Source: Sanchytrium tribonematis
Taxonomy: Eukaryota > Sanchytriomycota > Sanchytriomycetes > Sanchytriales > Sanchytriaceae
Assembly (NCBI GenBank): GCA_018985235.1
Contig: JADGIG010000259.1
Coordinates: forward strand, 1-11,439
DNA length: 11,439 bases
Reading direction: 5' to 3'
Shown here piece after piece: positions 1-7,237 of this stretch; the first letter of the stretch is position 1; the number at the start of each line of letters is the position of its first letter. Under the pieces are notes generated by a model. It was not told the DNA's origin and did not search any database. It saw only the letters and a list, made by a program, of their open reading frames with translations. Both the position numbers and the translations under genes were made by a program.

Positions 1-672
1 CTGTCTATTGAATAATGCATTTCGTTCTCCCATTAATTCCAAATCCTGCAACAATTCAAAAATGGATGGAAATTGAATAGTCACTTCTTCGTAATCAATA
101 GTGGGCAAAACAAAGCCAGATTCAGTCAATACACTCCCTATATCCCTAATAGAGGTCATTGGAGATATATAATTGGGATGAAATCCATTTAATCGCTCTT
201 GTTCTGCTAATTGCAAAGAAGATCGTAATTCATATAAAGTGTCACCACCCAATAATGAACCAATAAAACACCCATCTGGGTACAAATGATGATTTATTCT
301 TTTGAATTGGCCTAATAAATCATTCTCCCAATGCAATTTCAAATTAGAAATGATGCATTTTGAAAATGGCAAATCTGTCTCATATTTTGTGCTTATTTTG
401 GATGATAATTGTTTGTTTTTATACATTCCAGTGGGATCTACATTGATGACATGCTTTATTTCATTCATATCTGGATTAATATTATGACTAAAATGTGAAA
501 ATGTACAGTGATCATCAGTGATTTCTGGAAATGGTGTTTTAATGTCATTTAATCTGTCTAATATTTGTTGTGCAGAGTGATGGAATAGATATTGTGCTTT
601 GTGGGTATCTGGATGATTCATCGCAAATTGTTTTTGGATTTGTTTGAGCGCAGCATCAAAAAGGAGTGTCAT
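1..672 (-). CDS. NDUFAF5: NDUFAF5-like mitochondrial complex I assembly factor, C-terminus beyond the window
   Basis: The frame is open from an ATG at 672 to the left edge (224 codons, no stop), so the C-terminus is missing. NDUFAF5 is a methyltransferase-fold protein of the mitochondrial matrix. In animals it hydroxylates an arginine of complex I subunit NDUFS7 during assembly. Family blocks are clear: LKLHWENDL (about 111-119), PDGCFIG (132-138), LGGDTLYELRSSLQLAE (141-157), RDIG (176-179) and FPSIFELLQDL (201-211). The N-terminal FDAALKQIQK segment also fits. The glycine-rich AdoMet motif I (DLGCGxG type) is not visible between residues 48 and 80, where the sequence reads FPEITDDHCTFSHFSHNI. 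The start lies 32 bp from the stop of GID8 on the same strand. A second copy of the 5' end sits at the right edge in inverted orientation. The family assignment is firm; activity is not shown. Confidence 0.88.
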   Translation of the reverse strand, partial: MTLLFDAALKQIQKQFAMNHPDTHKAQYLFHHSAQQILDRLNDIKTPFPEITDDHCTFSHFSHNINPDMNEIKHVINVDPTGMYKNKQLSSKISTKYETDLPFSKCIISNLKLHWENDLLGQFKRINHHLYPDGCFIGSLLGGDTLYELRSSLQLAEQERLNGFHPNYISPMTSIRDIGSVLTESGFVLPTIDYEEVTIQFPSIFELLQDLELMGERNALFNRQ

Positions 673-696
673 GAAAAATATTTATTTCTGAGATTT
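449..696. repeat. Inverted duplication, left arm (NDUFAF5 5' end)
   Basis: This stretch is the reverse complement of 11197-11439. The 224 coding bases (449-672 versus 11216-11439) align without gaps and I count 5 mismatches. The next 24 bases upstream of the ATG (673-696) match 19 bases at the other end, with one 5-base length difference. Similarity then fades at the neighbouring gene's 3' end. The arm probably runs further, because the right copy is cut by the window edge. Confidence 0.93.
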
Positions 697-704
697 ATAA
701 TTTA

Positions 705-1373
705 TTATTCCATTTCCATCCCATCGACTTGCTCAAATAGGCCTTGTTTAACATCCATTTTCGGATATTCAATTTGGTATTGATCTAATAAATGTTGTCC
801 AAATGCACACATTTTCAACAACATTGGCAATTTACTATCTTTTTCTTGACTCATATTTGATAAAATACTCTGATTAATACAGGATAATACTTTTTCAATT
901 TGTGCCACATCCAATTTCTCAGCTTGACGCAACAACGGATCTTTAAAAACCATGCAACTCATGACATGCTCTAATTCTTCACGATATGGCTTTTCTAATT
1001 CAGCCAATGGTGCTAATTCTTGTGCCATGGCCAATGCGGTATTCATATCTTCATTTCTAATATTCTCAATTAATATTTGCAATTGCAATAAAAACACCAA
1101 TTCTTTATTATTCTCTAATATATCAGAATCTAAATCATTTATAAGTGATTTGGCTTCTTCCACATTACCCGTTTGGATGGCATCTCGAATCGTGGTTCTA
1201 CATTCCATAGTTTCTTCATCAATAAAGAGTGGTTGCATGGATTCTTGAGAGAATTGCGTGGCTGCTTCTTTATATCCTTCAACGACGAAATAGTTTAATA
1301 TTAATTTGTTTAAATCGTGTTCTTGGATATTCACAGCATTATAATTGGCAAACCATGGATTTGTAATGGACAT
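705..1373 (-). CDS. GID8: GID8/TWA1-like subunit of the GID/CTLH ubiquitin ligase
   Basis: The 222-residue protein has the layout of GID8: LisH (about 17-49, NKLILNYFVVEGYKEAA), CTLH (about 55-112) and CRA (about 108-205). Near the C-terminus the motif YPKM matches the family. GID8 is the scaffold subunit that joins the RING module to substrate receptors in the GID/CTLH E3 complex, which in yeast degrades gluconeogenic enzymes after glucose return. Length is close to human TWA1 (228). The ATG at 1373 gives the full LisH with a normal lead-in. The gene lies 36 bp downstream of NLE1 and 32 bp upstream of NDUFAF5, all on the minus strand, so promoters and terminators must overlap or sit inside neighbouring genes. 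No intron is needed. Confidence 0.92.
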   Translation of the reverse strand: MSITNPWFANYNAVNIQEHDLNKLILNYFVVEGYKEAATQFSQESMQPLFIDEETMECRTTIRDAIQTGNVEEAKSLINDLDSDILENNKELVFLLQLQILIENIRNEDMNTALAMAQELAPLAELEKPYREELEHVMSCMVFKDPLLRQAEKLDVAQIEKVLSCINQSILSNMSQEKDSKLPMLLKMCAFGQHLLDQYQIEYPKMDVKQGLFEQVDGMEME

Positions 1374-1409
1374 GAAGATGGAGTGTTTTAAAAAATATTT
1401 GAATATTTA

Positions 1410-2774
1410 TTAATGTTTCCATATTTTAACAAGTTTGTCTTTGCCACCACTCACGGCATAGTCCCCTAATGGACTCCAATCTACTCCAAATACTTGATCT
1501 AAATGTCCTGGTAAATCCATTACTAATTTGCGACTCATGATGGACCATATTTTACAAGTAGAATCTTGACTACAACTCATTAATAATCGTGAATCTGCAC
1601 TAAATATTAATTGGTACACTTTACCAACATGTCCTTTTAATTGAAATAAAAATTCACCTGTTGCATCCCATATCTTGATAGATTTATCAAATGAGCAACT
1701 CGCCATCCATTTGCCATCTGGCGAGAATTGGGCACCTGTGATTGGTTGGAAATGACCTGTCATGTGCTTGATTGGTTTACTGCTGTTGGATTGCCATAAC
1801 ATTAAAGTTTTATCATCTGAAGCACTTAAAATCAACTCAGATTTGATGTGAGATACTTTTAATTTACACGATTCTTGCATGGCTTCAGGTGTTTCAAATA
1901 TTTGCATTTCATGTGAAAATGGTCCTGTTTTTAAAATGAAATCTGTGCTCAATGAGAGTGAATTCACCCAATGCGCATGTCCTTTAAAGACTCTAATGGG
2001 TTTACCAGAATCACTGAATAATCTGATGGATTTATCACGACTTGCGGTGTAAATGCCATTTAATCCCCATTTTACAACAGTCACAGATTGCGTATGGCCA
2101 TTTAAATTGAATAAACATTGTCCTTTCACAATATCCCATATTCTAACAGAATGATCTTTGCTAGCAGATGCCAATTTATTGCAATTCTTATTTTTATGCA
2201 TTGGCTCAAATGAAAGACTGGTAATCATGTCTCTATGGCCCTTTAATTTCCTAATTAATTGACCTGATTGTGCATTATACACACAAATATAATGATCAGC
2301 ACCCCCAGATGCAATAAATTGCGCATTTGGAGACCATTGCAAACTCATGACCCAATTCGAATGCCCCTTTAATATGTGATTAATCGTCTTTGTATGGACA
2401 TCCCATAATCTCACAGTCATATCTCCACTCGCAGATGCAACTATTTGACCATTTGGAGAGAATTGGACTGCTAAAATAGCTTCTTCATGACCTGGCAAAC
2501 TAGCTGCTTGACCGTGTAAAATAGGGACTTTAAAAGTAGATTGTTCTACGCATTCAATGGATAATACTTGCTCATTGTAATCTTTGATGGTGTGATGGAT
2601 ACTTTGTTGGATTAATTGATTTTGGATAAAGAAATTATACTGAAAATCAGTTGGATTTAATGTATTGAGTATTTCTTGTAATTTATCAGTACTAGTGAGT
2701 GCATCAAGTGTCATTGGGGGTCCTATGACATTGTTGTCGACTGTGAATTGAATGACGCAGTCTCTATTTGCCAT
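1410..2774 (-). CDS. NLE1: Notchless/Rsa4 WD40 ribosome-assembly factor
   Basis: The 454-residue protein begins with an NLE (ubiquitin-like) domain (about 5-75: VIQFTVDNNVIGPPMTLDAL) followed by a WD40 propeller (about 92-454). The repeats end in blocks such as VRLWDV, VRIWDI, IKIWDA, CKIWSI and VKIWKH. The family-specific WVNSLSLSTDFILKTGPF block lies after the mid-propeller repeats, and the C-terminus shows MDLPGH and SGGKDKLVKIW. NLE1 (yeast Rsa4) binds pre-60S particles in the nucleolus and nucleoplasm; its NLE domain contacts the MIDAS domain of midasin (Rea1), which pulls it off and drives maturation. Length is slightly below yeast Rsa4 (515). The gene starts 49 bp from the divergent ankyrin gene. 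Identification is secure. Confidence 0.96.
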   Translation of the reverse strand: MANRDCVIQFTVDNNVIGPPMTLDALTSTDKLQEILNTLNPTDFQYNFFIQNQLIQQSIHHTIKDYNEQVLSIECVEQSTFKVPILHGQAASLPGHEEAILAVQFSPNGQIVASASGDMTVRLWDVHTKTINHILKGHSNWVMSLQWSPNAQFIASGGADHYICVYNAQSGQLIRKLKGHRDMITSLSFEPMHKNKNCNKLASASKDHSVRIWDIVKGQCLFNLNGHTQSVTVVKWGLNGIYTASRDKSIRLFSDSGKPIRVFKGHAHWVNSLSLSTDFILKTGPFSHEMQIFETPEAMQESCKLKVSHIKSELILSASDDKTLMLWQSNSSKPIKHMTGHFQPITGAQFSPDGKWMASCSFDKSIKIWDATGEFLFQLKGHVGKVYQLIFSADSRLLMSCSQDSTCKIWSIMSRKLVMDLPGHLDQVFGVDWSPLGDYAVSGGKDKLVKIWKH

Positions 2775-2823
2775 GACACTCCTAGTTTGAACCTTGAAAT
2801 TGCAAATTTATTACTTAAAAGAA
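2775..2823. promoter_or_regulatory. 49-bp bidirectional intergenic region (NLE1 / ankyrin gene)
   Basis: Only 49 bp separate the ATG of NLE1 (minus) from the ATG of the ankyrin gene (plus). Both 5' leaders and core promoters must fit here or extend into the opposite coding sequence. I see A+T-rich sequence but no clear TATA box. This is inferred from gene orientation alone. Confidence 0.55.
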
Positions 2824-4263
2824 ATGAGTACTGAATATGCCTTACAGGATGCTGTGATTAGAAATGACATTAAAATGGTTAAACAATTATTAAAATCAAC
2901 AAATCAACCCTATATCATCCATTTAAAGGATAATGACGGTAAAACAGCATGGCAATACTTGGGATGTCATTTAACCAACTCTAATACCATTAAAATATCC
3001 AATAGTCTTATTAAACATGGTGCAGATCCATTTATCTCCTATGATAAATCCATATTTCAAATTCATTGCGAATCCAATTCCATTTTATTCCATCATTTCC
3101 TCAAAAATTACAAGTTATTTCACTTGAATGCGCATCAACAAGGACTATTAGTGTATATTCTCACTCATTTTAAGAATACCCAGCATATTAAATATGCGAT
3201 TCAGTCCAGTTTGCCATTAAATACATTTCCAGCTATTTATAATTCAAATTTGGATATTCAAATACCATTATATCATTATTATTTACTAGTTAAATACGGA
3301 TTTGATATTAATTATCAAGATCCTCACAAATACACTATTTTACATTTAGCATGTCATCAAATAAATTATAAAATCATTTGTAAACTCGTTAAATATCATC
3401 CAAATTATACTTTATGTAATAACGTAGGTGAACATGCCTTGTTTTCATTATTTAAATCTAAGAAATCACCCAATTTAATCAAAATACTTAAATTATTAAT
3501 CAATCAATTCGATTTAAATCATTTAAACTATAAATATAATGCAATGATACATGTATTAGATTATAAGCAGGATATGGTAGATGTTTTATCCATTTTAATC
3601 AAACATAATGCCAATTTAAATTTACTCAATTCTGATGGCCACCATGTCATTCAGATTATTCTAGATACGGTAGATGGTAGTGACATGCAACACCATCTTG
3701 TTTATCAACATTTAAAAGTATTATATCAACATCCCATTCAATGCAGAATCTTTGGAAATGCAAGAATATTTGGAAATTCCCCCTTGTTTTACTACGCGTG
3801 TTCAAAATCAATTCATTTTAAAATCATCCAATTCTTTCTCAATTACTATCAAATTAATGAATTAGACTCAGATATGCGCAATATTCTCCATTATGCATCT
3901 ATATTTGGTGAATATTCTAAAATCCATATATTATCCAAATTCAACATCAATACGCTATATTATCAACAAGATCGAGATGGGAATACCCCACTCATGTCAT
4001 TTATCATGCATATGCATCATAGATCTGATCATATGGCTGTATTTCAATCATTATTGCAATTTGAACCCAATTTTGAAATTTATATTTTATTGAAATTGCG
4101 ATTTAATGATTGTGCCATGTTGATATTTGAGTATTTGACTAGTATTTATTTGTTAAATCATATAAATGAGAGTATATGGGATATTCAAAGTGGGATATAT
4201 GTAGAAATGATTGAACATGCGATTTATAGATTTATGAAATATCCATTTTTAAAACGTAATTAA
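2824..4263 (+). CDS. Ankyrin-repeat protein, partner unknown
   Basis: The 479-residue protein consists almost entirely of degenerate ankyrin repeats. Recognisable units are ALQDAVIRNDIKMVKQLL at the N-terminus, DGKTAWQYLG with LIKHGADPF, YTILHLACHQ, SPLFYYACSKSIHFKIIQFF, RNILHYASIFGEYSKIHIL and DGNTPLMSFIM. No signal peptide or membrane segment is evident, so a cytosolic or nuclear adaptor role is likely. The final 70 or so residues (NHINESIWDIQSGIYVEMIE) do not look like ankyrin and could be a small C-terminal domain. The frame is open from a TTG at 2794, but the first ATG is at 2824 and is used here. Residues RIFGNA/RIFGNS come from an 18-bp tandem duplication at 3745-3780. I cannot assign an orthologue. 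Confidence 0.85.
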   Translation: MSTEYALQDAVIRNDIKMVKQLLKSTNQPYIIHLKDNDGKTAWQYLGCHLTNSNTIKISNSLIKHGADPFISYDKSIFQIHCESNSILFHHFLKNYKLFHLNAHQQGLLVYILTHFKNTQHIKYAIQSSLPLNTFPAIYNSNLDIQIPLYHYYLLVKYGFDINYQDPHKYTILHLACHQINYKIICKLVKYHPNYTLCNNVGEHALFSLFKSKKSPNLIKILKLLINQFDLNHLNYKYNAMIHVLDYKQDMVDVLSILIKHNANLNLLNSDGHHVIQIILDTVDGSDMQHHLVYQHLKVLYQHPIQCRIFGNARIFGNSPLFYYACSKSIHFKIIQFFLNYYQINELDSDMRNILHYASIFGEYSKIHILSKFNINTLYYQQDRDGNTPLMSFIMHMHHRSDHMAVFQSLLQFEPNFEIYILLKLRFNDCAMLIFEYLTSIYLLNHINESIWDIQSGIYVEMIEHAIYRFMKYPFLKRN

Positions 4264-4314
4264 ATAGCCATTTACAATGTTGGAACGTGGGTTGGATTGT
4301 CTAAAATGGCAACT

Positions 4315-4371
4315 GATCTGTGCGTTGATTTGGTTATCCCCCAAGGAGTCAAAGGGGTGTTTAAAAGAGAT
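4315..4371 (+). promoter_or_regulatory. Shared core promoter of the Kex2-site precursor family, copy 1
   Basis: GATCTGTGCG (4315-4324) is followed by CCCCAAGGAGTCAAAGGGG (4339-4357), then TGTTTAAAAGAGAT. The box TTTAAAA starts at 4360, 33 bp before the ATG at 4393. Inside the element AAGGAGT and AAGGGGT form a direct repeat 9 bp apart. Copy 4 on the minus strand (9172-9212) is almost identical. The leader AGTCATTTTAGCAG also matches that of copy 3. Confidence 0.8.
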
Positions 4372-4392
4372 TGCCAGTCATTTTAGCAGGAG

Positions 4393-5022
4393 ATGTTGTT
4401 TACAGCTGTCATTATCACCGCGGGTTTGACTTTTAATACAGCATTACATGACTTGAATTTAGCTGCAATATCTATATATAGACAGGCATTAGAAGCAGGT
4501 TTACTTGTCAACGAAGAAACATTTTTGCAATGTTTGCTGTCTGGAAAAGCTAAATGCGTTGGAAATGTAAAAGTTTTGCGTGCTTCCATTGAAGGCAATT
4601 CTTATCTTCAAAAACTCATGGACAATCTCCAAATGACATTGAAGAAGGAAGATATTGATGAAATGAAGCGAGCCGTGTCTGTGTTACCCTGCCCTTATCA
4701 GCAGCAGTCCATTGAAGTAAGTAAGCGTAGCTTGAAATCAAAATTGCAGACATTTAAAGATCAAACAAAATTTGATACGGTTCAATTGTGTTTATTGGGT
4801 GTTTTCACTGCTACGACAATATCTTCGTCTTCTACGTTGGCTATTGTTGGAATAATCTCATTATTTGATTCTGATAAATATGGTATTTCTAGAGAGGTCG
4901 CCATTGCAATTACAGTGGTTGGATCCGCTCTATTGGCAACACTTGGAATTAGTGCTAAAATTCTGAATGATAAACTAAGTCCTCCCGAAACTCGCAGTTT
5001 CGATGATAATTCACCATCTTAA
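4393..5022 (+). CDS. Precursor family member 1: signal peptide, C-x7-C ectodomain, SKR site, two membrane segments
   Basis: I do not recognise this family. The 209-residue product starts with a hydrophobic signal peptide (MLFTAVIITAGLTFNTA, about 1-18). A largely helical ectodomain carries C47-x7-C55 followed by VGN, and a third Cys at 100. SKR at 110-112 is a likely Kex2/furin-type cleavage site. Two hydrophobic segments follow (about 131-158 and 168-188), then a short polar tail (SPPETRSFDDNSPS). The ATG lies 33 bp after the family TATA-like box. Its closest relative here is copy 4: both start MLFT, share C-L-x6-C-[VF]-GN and have a YG[IL]S loop before the last membrane segment. It differs from the other members in lacking a Cys just after KR (the next is C133, inside the first membrane segment) and in having SKR rather than KKR. 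Secretory-route processing is inferred. Confidence 0.82.
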   Translation: MLFTAVIITAGLTFNTALHDLNLAAISIYRQALEAGLLVNEETFLQCLLSGKAKCVGNVKVLRASIEGNSYLQKLMDNLQMTLKKEDIDEMKRAVSVLPCPYQQQSIEVSKRSLKSKLQTFKDQTKFDTVQLCLLGVFTATTISSSSTLAIVGIISLFDSDKYGISREVAIAITVVGSALLATLGISAKILNDKLSPPETRSFDDNSPS

Positions 5023-5147
5023 TAAACCAATTAATATTCACTTTATTTCAAATCCACAAGATGCTTCTAGATTTCATTTCCATCCAATCAATTCTCTCTC
5101 ATTTCATTCTGTTTCAAATCGAGTGATTTTTAATTGGTTCAATAGTC

Positions 5148-5155
5148 TATATAAA
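5148..5155 (+). promoter_or_regulatory. TATA box of the metallothionein gene
   Basis: TATATAAA begins 31 bp before the ATG at 5179. This spacing matches the TATA-to-ATG distance of the precursor genes (30-33 bp) and implies very short leaders in this genome. It is the main transcriptional support for the small gene that follows. Confidence 0.6.
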
Positions 5156-5178
5156 CTCACGATCATTTTAAATTATAA

Positions 5179-5274
5179 ATGAAATCAAATTCACTGATTG
5201 AATGCAATTGCAAGTCATGTCAATGCTGTGGGTGCTGCCAAAATGGAGTAAAATGTGATTTGTGTCATTGTTAA
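5179..5274 (+). CDS. 31-residue metallothionein-like protein
   Basis: The short frame encodes 31 residues, 10 of them cysteine. It starts MKSNSLIE, followed by cysteines at 9, 11, 14, 16, 17, 19, 20, 26, 29 and 31. The arrangement C-x-C-xx-C-x-CC-x-CC, spacer, C-xx-C-x-C is typical of metallothioneins, which bind Cu(I), Zn or Cd in thiolate clusters in the cytosol. There is no aromatic residue except one His near the end, and no signal peptide, both in keeping with the class. A TATATAAA box lies 31 bp upstream and AATAAA follows at about 5283. The gene sits between two members of the precursor family on the same strand. Tiny fungal metallothioneins of 25-35 residues are known; metal specificity cannot be told from sequence. 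Chance Cys clustering at this density is very unlikely. Confidence 0.82.
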   Translation: MKSNSLIECNCKSCQCCGCCQNGVKCDLCHC

Positions 5275-5379
5275 GGATTTGAAATAAATGAAATGATTAC
5301 AAATTAATCTTGATTGTTCTACAGTCTAAATCACTATAAATCTGCTATATTTGTTTTTAATTGATAGAAATTGAATTGT

Positions 5380-5403
5380 AGGGGTCAAAAGGAGTGTTTA
5401 AAA
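5380..5403 (+). promoter_or_regulatory. Shared core promoter of the precursor family, copy 2
   Basis: AGGGGTCAAAAGGAGTG is followed directly by TTTAAAA (5397-5403), whose first base is 33 bp before the ATG at 5430. The two half-sites are the same as in copy 1 but in the order GGGGT then GGAGT. No GATCTGTGC element is present upstream, unlike the other three copies. Confidence 0.72.
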
Positions 5404-5429
5404 AGAATCGTTGTCCATTTGACAGGGAG

Positions 5430-6068
5430 ATGTTGCTTTTTCATTTTATTATGGCTCAGAGTGTAGCAGCAGGTGAGACTCGGCAAGTAACAACTTATTC
5501 AACAAAAGACAACATTAAATCATTTTATAATGAATTATCATTATTAGCTAAAATATCTCATGTGGATCTAAATCGATTGAAAAAATGTCTTCCTGATAAG
5601 GGAATTGGCTGTATTAATCATTTGGATAAATGGATTCAATTAATAGTTGATCATAAGACAGAATCAAATCAACTTTTAACAGAAATGGTCGTAATAGTAA
5701 AATCAAATCAAATAACTGATTCTGAATATGGTAAAAGTGTGGAAGATGCATTAAATAGAAATATTTTTGAATGTGAGATTCCTCAGAATAGATTAAAAAA
5801 GAGAGATGGGTGTTTTAATACAGACTTGATGGCCAAACTAATACAATTGGGTTTTGTATTTATTGGATCAGCTGCTTTCTTGGGCTTGCTTATTAGGGGT
5901 CTACTGGATATTTTTGGAGTTCATGCTACCAGCCTCTCACAAGCTGTTGGAGGCGGAAAAGTAGTAGCCGGAATTGTCATCATAATTTGTGTTTTAGCAT
6001 ATGCAACAAATATTAGGAGAACTTCAAGGCAAACAGATGAAAGTGATGGTACACAATCTCCTGCATGA
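5430..6068 (+). CDS. Precursor family member 2: KKR site and two membrane segments
   Basis: The product is 212 residues when started at the ATG at 5430. The frame is open from a GTG at 5394, but that lies inside the TATA-like element and is rejected. The N-terminus MLLFHFIMAQSVAAG is a plausible signal peptide. C53-x7-C61 (KCLPDKGIGCINH) is followed by C115, KKR at 123-125 and C128 (KKRDGC). Hydrophobic segments lie at about 136-163 and 174-192, separated by a GVHATSLSQAVGGGK loop, and the tail is basic then acidic (NIRRTSRQTDESD). Cys residues on both sides of KKR could form a disulfide that holds the two cleaved parts together; this is inference. The downstream remnant at 6252-6492 is most like this member. 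Function unknown. Confidence 0.82.
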   Translation: MLLFHFIMAQSVAAGETRQVTTYSTKDNIKSFYNELSLLAKISHVDLNRLKKCLPDKGIGCINHLDKWIQLIVDHKTESNQLLTEMVVIVKSNQITDSEYGKSVEDALNRNIFECEIPQNRLKKRDGCFNTDLMAKLIQLGFVFIGSAAFLGLLIRGLLDIFGVHATSLSQAVGGGKVVAGIVIIICVLAYATNIRRTSRQTDESDGTQSPA

Positions 6069-6158
6069 TTTGCATTAGTAAATAGTTGAAAATAGATTGA
6101 GGGTGTATGATATCTACAAATAACAAATTGATCACCATATCGCAATCTGTATCTCCTG

Positions 6159-6251
6159 TAAAATAAAGGTCATTCTCAATGATTTCTATCCAATTTCGAT
6201 GATTTATTTTGATTTCATGCGTCATTTCAATGTATAAATGACTCATACCCA
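6159..6251. repeat. 93-bp direct repeat, copy 1
   Basis: The stretch matches 7235-7327 with two mismatches (6168 G/T, 6215 T/C), an offset of 1076 bp. It contains a perfect hairpin, GTCATTT-CAATGTAT-AAATGAC (6221-6242), overlapping TGACTCA. Copy 2 begins exactly at the stop codon of family member 3, so the unit is best read as a 3' flank. Weak similarity just before copy 1 (CAATCTGTATCTCCTG against CAAGCATCTCAAG) hints at the eroded 3' end of another family gene. Confidence 0.92.
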
Positions 6252-6492
6252 AGAGAGATGAGTGTATTAGTAATGCGGAAGTTTTAAACTTGTTTGTCAT
6301 GCTATCTCTATCAAGATTCTCAATTTTTGGATTGGCTAAAGGATTGATATTGATATTTGGTGTAGATGCAAAAGTGAGTCACAACGTAAAGGGGAATTTA
6401 TGGCTATCTTGTCTGTAATTGCAATGTTTGCTATTGTTTATCGTGCTGCAAATTTAAGAAGAGTTGGAGAAGCTACTGTTACACGTTCTTAA
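6252..6492 (+). pseudogene. Decayed C-terminal half of a precursor family member
   Basis: Directly after the 93-bp repeat a reading frame starts with KRDEC and runs through a hydrophobic stretch containing GLILIFGVDAKVS. This parallels KKRDGC and GLLDIFGVHATSLS of member 2. After about position 6390 this frame ends soon at a stop, and a shifted frame (ATG at 6400, stop at 6490-6492) continues the similarity with a second hydrophobic segment and ANLRR against TNIRR of member 2. Signal peptide and ectodomain are absent, replaced by the repeat, and no family promoter precedes it. The shared AAGAGAGATG at the junction suggests that the truncation occurred inside or near the KR codons. An expressed remnant is unlikely. 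Confidence 0.75.
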
Positions 6493-6537
6493 TGGCTGTC
6501 CTGTCTGTCTCATCAAATCGCAACAAATCGCAATAAT

Positions 6538-6581
6538 GATCTGTGCACAGTTTAACAGAGGGGTCAACGGGGTCTATAAAA
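6538..6581 (+). promoter_or_regulatory. Shared core promoter of the precursor family, copy 3
   Basis: GATCTGTGC (6538-6546) is followed by AGGGGTCAACGGGGTC and TATAAAA (6575-6581), 30 bp before the ATG at 6605. The TATA box is canonical here while the other copies have TTTAAAA. The leader AGTCACTTTAGCAG matches that of copy 1. Upstream, CAAATCGCAACAAATCGCAA forms a short tandem repeat. Confidence 0.75.
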
Positions 6582-6604
6582 GATTCAAGTCACTTTAGCA
6601 GTGT

Positions 6605-7237
6605 ATGTTGTTGACATTCATCATTTTAGCAGGCACTTCTGGGTATATTATGCAATTAGTAGACAAATTAGCATTAGAAATCAAACCAGATACATTCCAA
6701 ATGAGCCCTAATGATTTATACAATTGTTTATCAAGAAATAGTGTGTCCTGTATTACGAATGAGCAATTGGAACAAGTACTAGGCGTATTAGAGACCCATC
6801 CGCAAAAAACTGTACAATTATTAGAGGCATTGAAACAAAAAGGTATGTCATTGCCAGTATCTCAAGAGACATTGGCTATTCAAAGTGGAATAGATATACA
6901 ACTAATGGCGTGTTCTGTGCATCGGTTGAAAAAAAGAAACAATATTTGCACTCATTATCAAGCATTGTCTCAGAAATATCCAAAAACATTTACTGCCATC
7001 AAGTATTTTTCAATTTTTGGAGAAATTGGTGTAGGTACATGGTCATTTATTGAAGCAGCTTCAAGTGATTCTATTGGTGAAAAGGCTGGATTTGGTATTT
7101 TAAGTGCAATTGGATTATTGGCGTGTGCGATATCTCTTGCATATGATGATAATTTGAATTCATTCAGGGCTTCTAGAGAGAATGTAAAAGAACAAGATGG
7201 AGTGAATGTTGTTACAATGCAAGCATCTCAAGTTTAA
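6605..7237 (+). CDS. Precursor family member 3: KKR site and two membrane segments
   Basis: The 210-residue product starts at an ATG 30 bp after the TATA box. A signal peptide is likely (MLLTFIILAGTSGYIMQ). C41-x7-C49 (NCLSRNSVSCITN) opens the ectodomain; C103, KKR at 109-111 and C115 follow, the same Cys-KKR-Cys arrangement as member 2. The distance from the second to the third Cys (54) is also identical to member 2. Hydrophobic segments lie at about 132-152 and 160-180. The tail after the last segment is about 30 residues, polar and charged. The TAA stop forms the first bases of 93-bp repeat copy 2. Function unknown; membership rests on pattern and promoter, since overall identity is low. 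Confidence 0.82.
   Translation: MLLTFIILAGTSGYIMQLVDKLALEIKPDTFQMSPNDLYNCLSRNSVSCITNEQLEQVLGVLETHPQKTVQLLEALKQKGMSLPVSQETLAIQSGIDIQLMACSVHRLKKRNNICTHYQALSQKYPKTFTAIKYFSIFGEIGVGTWSFIEAASSDSIGEKAGFGILSAIGLLACAISLAYDDNLNSFRASRENVKEQDGVNVVTMQASQV

Noticed and set aside
592-783. Plus-strand frame opposite NDUFAF5 and its repeat on the minus strand at 10928-11296
   Set aside because: The two proteins resemble each other only because both are antisense to the duplicated NDUFAF5 start; they overlap well-supported genes.
952-1248. 98-codon plus-strand frame inside GID8
   Set aside because: It is fully antisense to a conserved gene and has no recognisable domain.
3893-4093. 66-codon frame inside the ankyrin gene
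   Set aside because: Alternative frame of a clear coding sequence.
4339-4357. Reading CCCCAAGGAGTCAAAGGGG as a palindromic operator or hairpin
   Set aside because: Only the outer four bases pair; the better description is two direct GGRGT half-sites, since copies 2 and 3 lack the CCCC arm.
4383-4598. Minus-strand frame over the start of family member 1
   Set aside because: Antisense to a gene with promoter, signal peptide and family motifs.
5394-5429. GTG-initiated N-terminal extension of member 2
   Set aside because: The extension is the promoter itself (GTGTTTAAAAAG) and the conserved start is the ATG at 5430. Non-ATG starts at 2794, 7630 and 9906 are rejected for the same kind of reason.
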